64,000 nt of DNA, from assembly GCF_008365405.1 (NCBI RefSeq), contig NZ_QOKV01000021.1:1-64000 (forward strand), given 5' to 3'. How positions within the stretch are numbered: position 1 is the stretch's first letter; each line of letters begins with the position of its first letter. This DNA comes from Azospirillum brasilense (GTDB lineage Bacteria > Pseudomonadota > Alphaproteobacteria > Azospirillales > Azospirillaceae). Shown piece by piece: positions 41,548 to 51,898 of this stretch. A model generated the notes under the pieces. The model was not told where the DNA came from. It ran no database searches and saw nothing but the letters and a program-made list of their open reading frames with translations. The position numbers and the translations under genes were made by a program.

Positions 41548-42111
41548 GTCATCGCCCCTTTCGTCTTGCTGGCTGGCGGTCCGGCCCGGGATCGGCGTGG
41601 CGGGTGGCTGCAGAAGGACGCGTTGCGGCCTTCTTGTTTTCCTTGGAGATAACCGAGAATTCGGGTGTCTTTTAAAGACCGGGGCCGAATGGACGCGCCA
41701 AATGGACAGTGATGTTCCGCTGCTGAAACCGTTGCCGGACAGACTTCGAGTACCGTGAATGGCGCCGCGCAACAATTGAAAAAAAGAAGGCCCATCCGTC
41801 TCTGTGCTTACGCCAGCGACCGTCATAAATAATCATATCCGATACCCCGTCCGCGTGTTTGACGGTCAACTCCGCGCCGGTCACAGTTTGCCGGGTGCAG
41901 CGGGGCCGGTTCAGGCTTCGAAACGACGCACAATTCCAGACATGACCATGCATTCCCGCCTAAAGGGCCGAGCGATGGTCCGTATCGCATGGCGATGTGC
42001 TGTGGATCGTCGGCGAATTTTAAAATAATCACGGAAGCGGTTTGGCGCGACGTCTCCGCGATCTGCCGCATCCCGGTCGAATCCCCCGGTCAAACTCCAT
42101 GGAGAGGCTCA
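41548..42111. other. Divergent promoter region between the two exopolysaccharide operons
   Basis: No gene is supported here; the short ORFs in it have poor composition. The 564 bp separate the BY-kinase start (minus) from the UDP-xylose synthase start (plus). Several AT-rich patches stand out against the GC-rich background (around 41764-41785, 41820-41840 and 42015-42035), the likely promoter and regulator-binding sites of both operons. No canonical hexamer pair is convincing. Confidence 0.5.
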
Positions 42112-43059
<948 letters not shown>

Positions 43060-43081
43060 GCGCGGCGACGCAGCCGGCAGC

Positions 43082-43108
43082 GCCGCCGCATCGCTGGGGT
43101 GCGGCGGC
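43082..43108 (+). other. Hairpin between UDP-xylose synthase and the priming transferase gene
   Basis: A 9-bp perfect stem (GCCGCCGCA / TGCGGCGGC) with a 9-base loop in the 76-bp gap between the two genes. No T run follows, so it is more likely an mRNA-processing or partial-attenuation hairpin than a terminator. Confidence 0.6.
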
Positions 43109-43135
43109 AGGGAATGGGCCAACAGGGAACGGCGG

Positions 43136-44734
43136 ATGTTCGAACTCCCTTCACGAGACAGCTCGGCGAAGCCGGACTACGGCGCGCGCGTTGGGATGGC
43201 CTTCCAAGGCCCGCGCCCGGAGTCCGCGTCGCCGGTCGCCGCGGCGGCCTCCGCCCCCGCCCTGCTGTGCGGGCTGGTGGCCGCGGACGCGCTGGTGGTC
43301 GTCGGGACGGGGCTGGCGGCGGAGGGCATCGCCGCCCGTTTGTTGCGGGCCGCTCCCGCCGACCCGGCCCTGTTCACAGACGCCGTTCATGGTTTCGCGG
43401 GCGTTTTCAACGCCGCGGTCGGCCCGCTGGCCGTGCTGTCGCTGATGTGTTTCTACAGCGCGGGCTGTTACCGCAACCTGCGTCCAAAAGCGGTGCGGCG
43501 GACCATCGGGTCGCACGCCGGGCCGCTGTTCGGGGCCTGGACGGCGGCCTTCCTGGTGCTCGTCCTCATGCTCGGCGTGACGGGGGACCTGCGGCGGCTG
43601 GACACGGCGGCGGCGGGGACGCTGTGGCTGTGGTACGGGCTCGGCCTGTTCGGGCTGACCGCGCTGCGCAGCCTGTTCCTCCGGCTGGCGCGCGACTGGA
43701 ATCTGGCCGGCGGTTTGCGGCAGCGGACGCTGCTGGTCGGCACCAACGATCTGGCTCTCGAATGGCTGGACCGTCTCCAGCGCACGGAAGGGGCGGCTTA
43801 CCAAGTGGTCGGCGCGGTGTCCACCGCGGCGGACCGGCCGTCCTCCGTGAACGCTCCGCCCCTGGCCACCGCCCGGTTGGCCGGGGTGCCGGTGCTGGGA
43901 AGCGTGGCCGGGCTGGTCGAACAGGTGCGCAAGAACCGCATCGACCTCGTGGTGGTGGCCCTGCCCTGGAGCGCCGAGGCCGAGATCACCGATATCCTGG
44001 AGCGGCTGCGCGTCCTCGCGGTGGACGTCCGTCTGCTGCCGCACCGGCTGATCGCCCGCACCGCGGGCCTGTCGGTCGATGCGACGGCGGGCGTTCCGCT
44101 GCTGGGCGTCATCCATCACCCGCTGGCCGGCTGGCGCGGCGTGCTGAAGCGGTCGGAGGACCTGCTGATCGGCGGCGCGGCGCTGGCCGCGCTCGCGCCG
44201 CTTCTGCTGCTGGCCGCGGCGGCCATCAAGCTGGAAAGCCCCGGCCCGGTGCTGTTCCGCCAGAAGCGCTTCGGCTTCAACAACGAGGAATTCGAAATCT
44301 GGAAGTTCCGCACGATGCACACCGACCGCGGCGACCAGTCGGGCGCGCAGCGGACCGTGCGCAACGATCCGCGGGTGACGCGCGTCGGGCGCTTTCTGCG
44401 CCGCACGAGCATCGACGAGCTTCCGCAGCTCTTCAACGTCCTGCGCGGCGACATGTCCATCGTCGGGCCGCGGCCCCATCCCGTCGCCATGAAGGCCGGG
44501 GACGTGCTGTACCACGAGGCGGTGGAGAACTACGCCTGCCGCCACCGCGTCCGTCCCGGAATCACCGGCTGGGCGCAGGTGAACGGGCTGCGCGGCGAGA
44601 TCGACAACCTCCACACCGCCGCCCGCCGCGTCGAGCACGACCTCTACTACGTCGACAACTGGTCCCTGGGGCTGGACGCCGAGATCATGGTGCGCACCGC
44701 CCTCCTCCTTTTCTGGGACCGCAACGCCTATTGA
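43136..44734 (+). CDS. Exopolysaccharide priming polyprenyl glycosylphosphotransferase (WbaP/WcaJ-like)
   Basis: A 532-residue PHPT-family enzyme that puts the first sugar-phosphate onto undecaprenyl phosphate. Four N-terminal helices (residues about 40-185) are followed by a CoA-binding-like domain with [14 protein letters not shown] and a hydrophobic re-entrant helix ([22 protein letters not shown]). The catalytic C-terminal domain has [45 protein letters not shown] and SIVGPRPHP. The end of the protein ([19 protein letters not shown]) is typical. GGGAACGG precedes the ATG. This enzyme defines the start of repeat-unit assembly. Confidence 0.94.
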   Translation: MFELPSRDSSAKPDYGARVGMAFQGPRPESASPVAAAASAPALLCGLVAADALVVVGTGLAAEGIAARLLRAAPADPALFTDAVHGFAGVFNAAVGPLAVLSLMCFYSAGCYRNLRPKAVRRTIGSHAGPLFGAWTAAFLVLVLMLGVTGDLRRLDTAAAGTLWLWYGLGLFGLTALRSLFLRLARDWNLAGGLRQRTLLVGTNDLALEWLDRLQRTEGAAYQVVGAVSTAADRPSSVNAPPLATARLAGVPVLGSVAGLVEQVRKNRIDLVVVALPWSAEAEITDILERLRVLAVDVRLLPHRLIARTAGLSVDATAGVPLLGVIHHPLAGWRGVLKRSEDLLIGGAALAALAPLLLLAAAAIKLESPGPVLFRQKRFGFNNEEFEIWKFRTMHTDRGDQSGAQRTVRNDPRVTRVGRFLRRTSIDELPQLFNVLRGDMSIVGPRPHPVAMKAGDVLYHEAVENYACRHRVRPGITGWAQVNGLRGEIDNLHTAARRVEHDLYYVDNWSLGLDAEIMVRTALLLFWDRNAY

Positions 44735-44785
44735 CCGGCGAAGACACCGAAAGAGCAACGAACAACAGTGAAGGAGTTAGACGTC

Positions 44786-45865
44786 ATGTCCGTCGCCCTT
44801 GTCACCGGTTCCTGCGGATTGATCGGGTCGGAGAGTTGCCTGCATTTCGGTGCGCTGGGAATGGACGTCGTCGGCATCGACAACGACATGCGGCGCACCT
44901 TCTTCGGCGACGAGGCCTCGACCGCGTGGCAGCGCCAGACCCTGGAACAGACGCTGCGCCAGCGCTACCGCCACCACGCCATCGACATCCGCGACGCCGC
45001 GGCCATCGACGCGCTGTTCGAGCGGCACGGCTCGGCCATCTCCCTGATCATCCACACGGCGGCCCAGCCCTCCCACGACTGGGCGGCGCGCGATCCGCAG
45101 ACGGATTTCTCGGTGAACGCCAACGGCACGCTGAACCTGCTGGAGGCGGCGCGGCGGCACTGCCCGGACGCGGTGTTCATCTTCACCTCGACCAACAAGG
45201 TCTACGGCGACACGCCGAACCGCCTGCCGCTGGTCGAGACCGAGACGCGCTACGAGATCGACCCGGCGCACCGCTACGCCGGCGGCATCGCCGAGGACAT
45301 GTCGATCGACGCCACCCTGCACAGCCTGTTCGGCGCTTCCAAGGTGGCCGCCGACGTGCTGGTCCAGGAGTATGGCCGCTATTTCGGCATGAAGACGGTG
45401 TGCTTCCGCGGCGGCTGCCTGACCGGGCCGAACCATTCGCCGACGCAGCTTCACGGCTTCCTGGCCTATCTGATGCGCTGCGCCGTCACCGGCACCCGCT
45501 ACGACGTGATCGGCTACAAGGGCAAGCAGGTCCGCGACAACATCCACAGCAACGACCTGATCGCCGCCTTCCAGGCATTCTACGACGCGCCGCGCAGCGC
45601 CGAGGTCTACAACATCGGCGGCGGACGGGCGAGCAACTGCTCCATCCTGGAGGCGGTGGCGCTGTGCGAGGAGATCACCGGGCGCCCGATGAACCTGGCC
45701 TTCAAGGAGGCCAACCGCATCGGCGACCACATCTGGTGGGTCAGCTCGCTCGACCGGTTCCGCTCCCATTACCCGTCCTGGGACATCCGGCACGACGTGC
45801 GCAACATCCTCACCGACATTCACGACAGCAATCGGCGCCGCTGGCGCGTGGAGGCCGTGGCATGA
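44786..45865 (+). CDS. SDR epimerase of the RfbE (CDP-paratose/tyvelose 2-epimerase) group, catalytic Tyr replaced
   Basis: A 359-residue extended SDR. The NAD motif is [31 protein letters not shown] and [15 protein letters not shown] are RfbE-group marks. Where the catalytic Tyr-x3-Lys should be, the sequence is [12 protein letters not shown], so Phe stands in for Tyr and Lys is kept. The ATG at 44786 has AAGGAG nine bases upstream; a GTG at 44768 is less likely. Its stop overlaps the next start as ATGA. Without the Tyr it may use another acid/base or serve a partner role. No CDP-glucose pathway genes are nearby, so the substrate is probably not CDP-linked. Confidence 0.85.
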   Translation: MSVALVTGSCGLIGSESCLHFGALGMDVVGIDNDMRRTFFGDEASTAWQRQTLEQTLRQRYRHHAIDIRDAAAIDALFERHGSAISLIIHTAAQPSHDWAARDPQTDFSVNANGTLNLLEAARRHCPDAVFIFTSTNKVYGDTPNRLPLVETETRYEIDPAHRYAGGIAEDMSIDATLHSLFGASKVAADVLVQEYGRYFGMKTVCFRGGCLTGPNHSPTQLHGFLAYLMRCAVTGTRYDVIGYKGKQVRDNIHSNDLIAAFQAFYDAPRSAEVYNIGGGRASNCSILEAVALCEEITGRPMNLAFKEANRIGDHIWWVSSLDRFRSHYPSWDIRHDVRNILTDIHDSNRRRWRVEAVA

Positions 45866-46668
45866 TCGACCATGGGAAAAAGGAAGTGCTCGGCGTCTAC
45901 GTCAACGCCGTCGATTACGAGGCCGGCGTGCGCGCCATCATCGACGCGGCGGAGCAGCAAAAGCCCTTCGCGGTCAGCGCGCTCGCCGTTCATGGGGTGA
46001 TGACCGGGGCGCTTGACCCCGAGCACCGCTACCGCCTGAACGCCATCGACCTCGTGACGCCGGACGGCCAGCCGGTGCGCTGGGCGCTGAACCGGCTGCA
46101 CGGCGCCGCCCTGCCGGACCGCGTCTATGGCCCGAACCTGATGCTGCGCACCTGCGCGGCGGCGGTGGCGAGGGGGCTTCCCATCTACCTCTACGGCGCC
46201 ACGGCGGGGCTGCTCGACACGCTGGTCACCGCGCTGACGGAGCGCTTCCCCGGCCTGATCATCGCCGGCGCCCGCCCGTCCGCCTTCCGCACCCTGAGCG
46301 CCGAGGAGCGCGCGGCGGTGGACCGCGAGATCCTGGAGTCCGGCGCCCGCATCGTCTTCGTCGGGCTCGGCTGCCCACGCCAGGAGACCTGGGTCTACGA
46401 GCACAAGGCGGCGCTGTCGATGCCGCTGATCGCGGTCGGGGCCGCTTTCGACTTCATCGCCGGGAAACAACCGCAGGCGCCGATGTGGATGCAGAATGCC
46501 GGCCTGGAATGGCTGTTCCGGCTGTCCACCGAACCGCGGCGGCTGTGGCGGCGCTACGTCATGCTGAATCCGGCCTTCCTGTTCCTGCTGGCTTGCCAAG
46601 CGGTGCAGATGCCGCTGGTCCGCAGTGGCCAGGCGCGGCGTCCGAAAGGAGAGCTTCGATTTGGCTAG
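45862..46668 (+). CDS. WecG/TagA/CpsF family glycosyltransferase (GT26)
   Basis: A 268-residue membrane-associated transferase. Family motifs are [15 protein letters not shown] with the catalytic Asp, [44 protein letters not shown] and the C-terminal [18 protein letters not shown], which mediates membrane attachment. WecG adds ManNAcA and TagA adds ManNAc to a lipid-linked sugar; an N-acetylhexosamine-type or hexuronic donor is probable here. ATGA overlap with the preceding SDR gene. Confidence 0.93.
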   Translation: MIDHGKKEVLGVYVNAVDYEAGVRAIIDAAEQQKPFAVSALAVHGVMTGALDPEHRYRLNAIDLVTPDGQPVRWALNRLHGAALPDRVYGPNLMLRTCAAAVARGLPIYLYGATAGLLDTLVTALTERFPGLIIAGARPSAFRTLSAEERAAVDREILESGARIVFVGLGCPRQETWVYEHKAALSMPLIAVGAAFDFIAGKQPQAPMWMQNAGLEWLFRLSTEPRRLWRRYVMLNPAFLFLLACQAVQMPLVRSGQARRPKGELRFG

Positions 46669-46704
46669 ACGGCGATGGTTGTTTGGTGGTTGCCAAAGAG
46701 AAGC

Positions 46705-46771
46705 GCCGTTATTAAAAATGAAACTCCGCCCGATGCTGCCTTCCTCTGTGCCGTTTTTAAAATGAAACGGC
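46705..46771. repeat. Imperfect direct repeats and hairpin in the 198-bp gap of the exopolysaccharide operon
   Basis: A 20-21 bp AT-rich motif with core GCCGTT-N-TTAAAA-ATGAAAC occurs at 46705-46724 and 46750-46770, 45 bp apart. The second copy is also an inverted repeat (GCCGTTT / AAACGGC, loop of 8). The gap lies between the GT26 gene and the GT4 gene, so it may hold an internal promoter with two regulator sites. Confidence 0.6.
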
Positions 46772-46866
46772 CTTGCATCGGCGGATTTTCCTGAACGACC
46801 TGGGGGCAGCGCCTTGAACCGCGACCGATGCGGTCTGCGCTTCCATGACAGTCGAGGATTCCTGCG

Positions 46867-48111
46867 ATGAGCCTGAAGATCCTGTCGGCGATCGTCGTGC
46901 CGCCGCATCTGGCGGTCAGCGGCGCCAGCAAGGCGGCGGAGAAGCTGAGCGTCGCGCTGCAGGCGCACGACCGCATTGACATCGCGAACATGGGCATGGC
47001 GAGCCGGGTCCCCATGGACCTCACCAAGCCGGGCGAACGGATCGACGTCCGCACCTCGAGCCCCTTCGCCGGACTCGATTCCATTCTGCCCAACCGCGCG
47101 AAGACCCTGTTCTACCAGTCGAGCATCCCGGCGCTGATCCGCCACGGCTCCTACGATCTGGTGCACATCCACAACCCGATTCCGGCGCTGGAGATGATGC
47201 GGGTGGCCCGCGCCTGCGTGGCGAAGGGCGTGCCCTATGTGGTGTCCACCCACGGCTTCGTGGAGATCGGCAACCCGGCGGCCTTCCGGCGCATGGACGC
47301 GGCGCGGCGGCTGGCCTGGGACCTGCTGATCGACCGCCCCGTCCGCTACGTCGTCCGCAACGCCGCGGCGATCTGCGCGATCTCGCCGGTCGATCTGCCG
47401 ATCGTCCGCGGCTTCGGCTTCACGGGGGACGAGATCGCCGTCATTCCCTACGGGGTCGATCGCCCGAACGACTGGGGCGCGCCGACCCCGGCGGACCAGG
47501 ACATCCACCGAAAATTCGGCATCCCGGAGCGGGGGGAGGACGGCGGCCCCGTCACCGCCTTCTTCCTGGCCAACCACACGGCCAACAAGGGGCTGGGCGT
47601 GCTGCTCGACGCCTTCGTGGGACTGTCGATGCCGTTCCGGCTGATCGTGGGCGGCGAGAAGCGGGATTTCGTCGATTACGAGGCGTACCAGCGCCGTTGC
47701 GGGCCGGGCCAGACCATCCATCTCACCGGCAATCTGGCCGAGGCGGAGGTCGCCGCCATGTTCCGCCGCTCCGACCTGTTCGTCTTCCCGACCCTGGCCG
47801 ACACCTTCCCCAACGTGATCCTGGAGGCGATGGCCTTCGGCGTCCCGGTGGTGGCGAGCCGGGTCGGCGGCATCCCGCATCAGGTCGACGACGGCTGCGC
47901 GGTGATCGTCGAGCCGGGCGACCCGCTGGCCCTGCGCGCCGCCGTCGAGCAACTGGCGGCCGATCCCGAGCGGCGGGCGCGGATGGGCCGCCACGGCCGC
48001 CTGCGCGCCGCCCAGCGCTTCGACTGGGCCGCCGCCGCCGCCGACACCCACCGGCTCTACGACGCGGTGATCCGCCGCCCGACGGGTGCCGCCGTCCTCA
48101 AGGCCGCCTGA
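46867..48111 (+). CDS. Glycosyltransferase, GT4 family
   Basis: A 414-residue GT-B transferase. It begins ILSAIVVPPHLAVSGASKAAEKLSVAL with the small-residue loop. The middle has YDLVHIHNPIPALEMMRVAR and THGFVEIGNP. The donor domain contains TAFFLANHTANKGLGVLLDAF, RLIVGGEKRDF and the E-x7-E motif in FPTLADTFPNVILEAMAFGVPVVAS. It is separated from the upstream operon part by the 198-bp gap with repeats and is 45 bp before the next SDR gene. Confidence 0.92.
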   Translation: MSLKILSAIVVPPHLAVSGASKAAEKLSVALQAHDRIDIANMGMASRVPMDLTKPGERIDVRTSSPFAGLDSILPNRAKTLFYQSSIPALIRHGSYDLVHIHNPIPALEMMRVARACVAKGVPYVVSTHGFVEIGNPAAFRRMDAARRLAWDLLIDRPVRYVVRNAAAICAISPVDLPIVRGFGFTGDEIAVIPYGVDRPNDWGAPTPADQDIHRKFGIPERGEDGGPVTAFFLANHTANKGLGVLLDAFVGLSMPFRLIVGGEKRDFVDYEAYQRRCGPGQTIHLTGNLAEAEVAAMFRRSDLFVFPTLADTFPNVILEAMAFGVPVVASRVGGIPHQVDDGCAVIVEPGDPLALRAAVEQLAADPERRARMGRHGRLRAAQRFDWAAAAADTHRLYDAVIRRPTGAAVLKAA

Positions 48112-48156
48112 ACCCCTGCCCATCCGGAAAAAGCCGCAGCAATGGAGAAGAAATCT

Positions 48157-49236
48157 ATGGAAGGCAAGACGCTCGTGACCGGCGGGGCCGGCTTCGTCGG
48201 CTGCAATCTGGTCAAGAACCTGCTGGAGGACGGGCGTGACGTCGTCGTCCTGGACGCCCTGCTGCGGCCGGGCAGCGAGCGGAACGCGGCGTGGCTGCAA
48301 ACCCTCAACGCCGGCTCCCGCCTGACCTTCATGAAGGCCGACGTGCGCGACTTCGCCGCCGTCAAGTCCTGCATGGCCGGTGCGGAGGAGGTTTATCACC
48401 TCGCCGGACAGGTCGCGGTGACCTCGTCGCTGGACGATCCGCGCACCGACTTCGACATCAACGCGCTCGGCACCTTCAACGTGCTGGAGGCGGCCCGCCG
48501 CATGAAGAACCCGCCGAAGGTGGTCTTCACCTCGACCAACAAGGTCTATGGCGGGTTGGAGCATGTGGCGGTGGAGCGGGCCGGCAGCCGTTACCGCTTC
48601 GTCGACCGCCCGCTCGGCGTTTCGGAGGCGGAACCGCTGGACTTCCATTCGCCCTACGGCTGCTCCAAGGGGGCGGCGGACCAGTATGTGCGCGACTACG
48701 CCCGCATCTACGACCTGCCGACCGTCGTCTTCCGGATGAGCTGCATCTACGGCCCGCGCCAGTTCGGCAACGAGGACCAGGGCTGGGTCGCGCATTTCAT
48801 CATCTCGGCGCTGAGCGGGCGGCCCATCCACATCTACGGCGACGGCATGCAGGTGCGCGACGTGCTGTTCGTCGAGGATCTCGTGCGCGCCTTCCGCCTC
48901 GCCACCGAGAAGATCGAGGTCAGCCGCGGGCAGGTCTTCAATATCGGCGGCGGGCCGGAGAACACCATCTCGGTCTGGCGCGAGTTCGGGGAGATGCTGT
49001 CCACCCTGCGCGGCGCGGCGGTGGAGGCCGACTTCTCCGACTGGCGGCCCGGCGACCAGCCCTGCTACGTCAGCGACATCCGCAAGGCGGAGCAGGTCCT
49101 CGGCTGGCGCCCGCAGGTGGACCGCGACACCGGCATCCGCCGCCTGTGGGACTGGGCGGAACACTACCTCGCGCAGAACGGCCTGCCCACGGACCAGAGC
49201 CAGTTGGAACCGGGCCGCATCGCCCTCAGCGCGTAA
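48157..49236 (+). CDS. NAD-dependent nucleotide-sugar epimerase, RfbE-like
   Basis: A 359-residue SDR close in pattern to the CDP-paratose/tyvelose 2-epimerase: [50 protein letters not shown], and FHSPYGCSKGAADQYVRDYARIY with intact Tyr and Lys, followed by YGPRQFGNEDQGWVAHF. The ATG at 48157 is preferred to 48142 because GGAGAAG stands six bases upstream. Without rfbF/rfbG in sight, its substrate is likely a UDP-sugar of this locus. It and the gene at 44786 are related, but this one is catalytically complete. Confidence 0.9.
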   Translation: MEGKTLVTGGAGFVGCNLVKNLLEDGRDVVVLDALLRPGSERNAAWLQTLNAGSRLTFMKADVRDFAAVKSCMAGAEEVYHLAGQVAVTSSLDDPRTDFDINALGTFNVLEAARRMKNPPKVVFTSTNKVYGGLEHVAVERAGSRYRFVDRPLGVSEAEPLDFHSPYGCSKGAADQYVRDYARIYDLPTVVFRMSCIYGPRQFGNEDQGWVAHFIISALSGRPIHIYGDGMQVRDVLFVEDLVRAFRLATEKIEVSRGQVFNIGGGPENTISVWREFGEMLSTLRGAAVEADFSDWRPGDQPCYVSDIRKAEQVLGWRPQVDRDTGIRRLWDWAEHYLAQNGLPTDQSQLEPGRIALSA

Positions 49237-49263
49237 TCCCATTCCCGTGCGGTGGAGGAACCA

Positions 49264-50247
49264 ATGGACGTTCTTGTAACGGGCGGGGCCGGATTCATCG
49301 GCTCCCACATCACGCACCGCCTCGTGTCGCTCGGCCACCGGGTGACGGTGATCGACAACGAATCCACCGGGCTGCGCTCCAACGTGCCGGCGGAGGTGCG
49401 CTACATCCGCGGCGACGTCACCAACCCCGCCGATCTCGACACGGCGTTCGAGGAGGTGCCCGACGCGGTGATCCACATCGCCGGGCAGGTGTCGATCATC
49501 CGCGCCTTCAGCAACCCGGTCGGCGACCTGCGCACCAACGTGGAAGGGACGGTGAATGTCCTTCAGCAATGCGTGGAGCGCGGGGTGAAGCGCCTGCTCT
49601 ACGCCAGCTCGATGAGCGCCTACGGCAACGCCGCGGTGGTGCCGACGCCGGAGGACACGCCCTGCTCCCCGGTGTCCTACTACGGGGTGACGAAGTACGC
49701 GGGTGAGCGCTACGTCCATCTGACGGCGGCGCGGCCCGACCTGCCGGGCGGTCTGGCCGTCACCTCCTTCCGCATGTACAACGTCTACGGACCGCGGCAG
49801 GCGGTGGACAACCCCTATCAGGGGGTGCTGGGTATCTTCCTGGGCAACATCATCCGCGGCGAGCCGATCCGCATTTACGGCGACGGCAAGCAGACCCGCG
49901 ACTTCGTCTTCATCGACGACGTGGTGGATGCCTGGGTCGGCGCGCTCGACAACCCGGCCAGCCACGGGAAGATCTTTAACCTCGGCAGCGGGCGGCAGAC
50001 GAGCATCAGCGAACTGGCCGACCTCGCGCTGGGGGCGCTCGGTCGGACGCGGGCGGACCATCCCGTGCTCTACCACCCCGAACGTCCGGGCGAGCAGCGC
50101 AGCGTGCAGGCGGACGTGACCTACGCCGGGTCGGTGCTCGGCTGGACGCCGCGCACGCGGCTGGAGCAGGGGCTGGCGGAAACCGTGCGCTGGGCTCTGC
50201 GTGAGAGCGGGCAAGCGAACGGCATGGCGGAGCGCGCCGTGGCCTGA
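49264..50247 (+). CDS. NAD-dependent epimerase, GalE-like
   Basis: A 327-residue extended [22 protein letters not shown] is the NAD site, SSMSAYGN precedes VSYYGVTKYAGERYV with the catalytic Tyr and Lys, and YNVYGPRQAVDNPYQGVLGIF and YGDGKQTRDFVFIDDVVDAW follow. This is the plan of UDP-hexose 4-epimerases. GGTGGAGG ends five bases before the ATG at 49264. Likely role: interconversion of a UDP-hexose, UDP-xylose/arabinose or UDP-uronate for the exopolysaccharide. Confidence 0.9.
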   Translation: MDVLVTGGAGFIGSHITHRLVSLGHRVTVIDNESTGLRSNVPAEVRYIRGDVTNPADLDTAFEEVPDAVIHIAGQVSIIRAFSNPVGDLRTNVEGTVNVLQQCVERGVKRLLYASSMSAYGNAAVVPTPEDTPCSPVSYYGVTKYAGERYVHLTAARPDLPGGLAVTSFRMYNVYGPRQAVDNPYQGVLGIFLGNIIRGEPIRIYGDGKQTRDFVFIDDVVDAWVGALDNPASHGKIFNLGSGRQTSISELADLALGALGRTRADHPVLYHPERPGEQRSVQADVTYAGSVLGWTPRTRLEQGLAETVRWALRESGQANGMAERAVA

Positions 50248-50255
50248 AGGTCATT

Positions 50256-50285
50256 TTTCGAGCCGGCCAACTTTCGAGCCGGCCA
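50256..50285 (+). repeat. Two direct copies of a 14-bp motif before ugd
   Basis: TTTCGAGCCGGCCA occurs at 50256-50269 and 50272-50285, separated by two bases. The 16-bp period is about one and a half helical turns. It lies in the 80-bp gap before the UDP-glucose dehydrogenase gene. Confidence 0.75.
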
Positions 50286-50327
50286 GGGATGGCTTCGGCA
50301 ACGCCATCAAGCAACAGGAGTGGAATG

Positions 50328-51764
50328 ATGCGGATCGCTGTTGTGGGGACCGGCTATGTCGGTCTCGTGTCCGGCGCCTGCTTTGCCGAATTCGGCATCG
50401 ACGTGTGCTGTGTGGACAAGGACGAAACGAAAATTCGGCGCCTGAGGGGCGGCGAAATTCCCATCTACGAGCCCGGCCTCGACGTCCTTGTGGCGCGCAA
50501 CATGGCGGCGGACCGTCTGTCCTTCACCTCCGACCTCGCGGTCGCCATGGAGGGGGCCGACGTGGTGCTGATCGCGGTCGGCACCCCCTCCCGTCCCGGC
50601 GACGGCGGGGCCGACCTGACCTACGTCCACGCCGCGGCGGCGGAGATCGCGCGGACCATGTCCCGCTACACGGTCATCGTGACAAAATCGACGGTACCGG
50701 TCGGCACCGGGCGCCAGATCGCCGCGCTGGTCCGCGACATCAACCCGCGCGCCGAGTTCGACGTGGTGTCCAACCCGGAATTCCTGCGCGAAGGCTCGGC
50801 CATCGGCGATTTCATGCAACCCGACCGCGTGGTGATCGGCGCCGACTCCGAGCGGGCGCAGGCGGTGATGGACGCCCTCTACCAGCCGCTGATCCGCGCC
50901 GGGACGCCCTTCGTGCGCACCGGCATCGAGACGGCTGAGCTGACGAAATACTCGGCGAACGCCTTTCTGGCCTTCAAGATCACCTTCATCAACGAGGTCG
51001 CCGACCTGTGCGAACGGGTGGGGGCCGACGTGCAGGACGTGGCGGAGGGCATGGGGATGGACGGACGCATCGGGCGCCCGTTCCTGAACGCCGGGCCGGG
51101 CTTCGGCGGCTCCTGCTTCCCCAAGGACACCGAGGCGCTGGTGCGCACCGGGCGGCAGCATGGCGCGCCGGTCCGGCTGATCGAAACGGTGGTGGACGTG
51201 AACCGGGCGCGCAAGCGGCTGATGGCCGGGCGGATCCTTCAGGCCTGCGGGCCGGAAGCGGCGGGCAAGCGGATCGCCGTGCTGGGCATCACCTTCAAGC
51301 CCGACACCAACGACATGCGCGAGGCGGCGAGCCTGGAGATCATCCCGCTGCTTCAGGAGGCAGGCGCCACGGTCCATGTCTACGACCCCGCCGGCATGGA
51401 CGAGGGGCGCCATCTGCTGCCCGGCGTGGTCTGGCATGACGACGCCTACGCCCCGCTCGCGGAGGCCGACTGCGTCGCCATCCTGACGGAATGGAACGAG
51501 TTCCGCGCGCTGGATCTGGGCCGCGTCCGCAGCCTGATGCGCCGCCCGGTGATGGTCGATCTGCGCAACGTCTACGCTCCGGCGGCCATGGCGGCGGCGG
51601 GATTCCACTATTGCTCCGTCGGACGGCGTGACGTGCGGCCCGACGCGGCGAAGCGGCGCAAGGCGGCGGAGGCCATGCTCCTCAGCAATGGCTTCGCGGC
51701 GGACTCCTGCGTCCTGCCCTTCTCCGGTCAGCTTGCGGCGGCCGCCTCAGACTTGGCTGACTGA
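50328..51764 (+). CDS. ugd: UDP-glucose 6-dehydrogenase
   Basis: A 478-residue NAD-dependent enzyme that oxidises UDP-glucose to UDP-glucuronate. The Rossmann start MRIAVVGTGYVGLVSGACFAE leads to DKDETKIRRLRGGEIPIYEPGL, VTKSTVPVGTG, NPEFLREGSAIGDF and the active-site GFGGSCFPKDTEAL with the catalytic Cys. The C-terminal domain includes GITFKPDTNDMREAASL. AGGAG precedes tandem ATGs at 50325 and 50328; the second fits spacing better. It supplies UDP-glucuronate for the UDP-xylose synthase at the head of the operon and perhaps for a uronic residue in the polymer. A short hairpin follows the stop. Confidence 0.95.
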   Translation: MRIAVVGTGYVGLVSGACFAEFGIDVCCVDKDETKIRRLRGGEIPIYEPGLDVLVARNMAADRLSFTSDLAVAMEGADVVLIAVGTPSRPGDGGADLTYVHAAAAEIARTMSRYTVIVTKSTVPVGTGRQIAALVRDINPRAEFDVVSNPEFLREGSAIGDFMQPDRVVIGADSERAQAVMDALYQPLIRAGTPFVRTGIETAELTKYSANAFLAFKITFINEVADLCERVGADVQDVAEGMGMDGRIGRPFLNAGPGFGGSCFPKDTEALVRTGRQHGAPVRLIETVVDVNRARKRLMAGRILQACGPEAAGKRIAVLGITFKPDTNDMREAASLEIIPLLQEAGATVHVYDPAGMDEGRHLLPGVVWHDDAYAPLAEADCVAILTEWNEFRALDLGRVRSLMRRPVMVDLRNVYAPAAMAAAGFHYCSVGRRDVRPDAAKRRKAAEAMLLSNGFAADSCVLPFSGQLAAAASDLAD

Positions 51765-51783
51765 CGCGGGCGCGACGCCCGCG
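51765..51783 (+). terminator. Short hairpin after ugd, possible terminator
   Basis: An 8-bp perfect stem (CGCGGGCG / CGCCCGCG) with a 3-base loop starts right after the ugd stop codon. There is no T run, so Rho-independent termination is uncertain. Confidence 0.45.
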
Positions 51784-51898
51784 GACCCCGGTCACGCACC
51801 GGCGTCCTGAACGGGCCGTCCCCGCCCCGGCGACTGCTTGGCGGTGATGGCCCGGTGTGGGGGCCGGCTGGGATCTCCCGATTCCGAAAGACGCAGCC

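Noticed and set aside
41804-42028. Short ORFs in the divergent exopolysaccharide control region
   Set aside because: They lack ribosome sites and high-GC third-position bias; they look like chance frames in promoter DNA.
43099-45861. Long plus-strand open frame running into the GT26 gene, which could look like a fusion protein
   Set aside because: Only the part from 45862 is the transferase; the upstream part is out of frame with the real priming transferase and SDR genes and has no motifs. The GT26 start overlaps the SDR stop as ATGA.
45820-50214. A 1464-codon open frame on the minus strand, opposite the right exopolysaccharide operon
   Set aside because: It is the antisense shadow of six well-supported genes; its composition (Arg, His, Asp, Val-rich without domains) is that of a GC-skewed third-position shadow, and it has no ribosome site.
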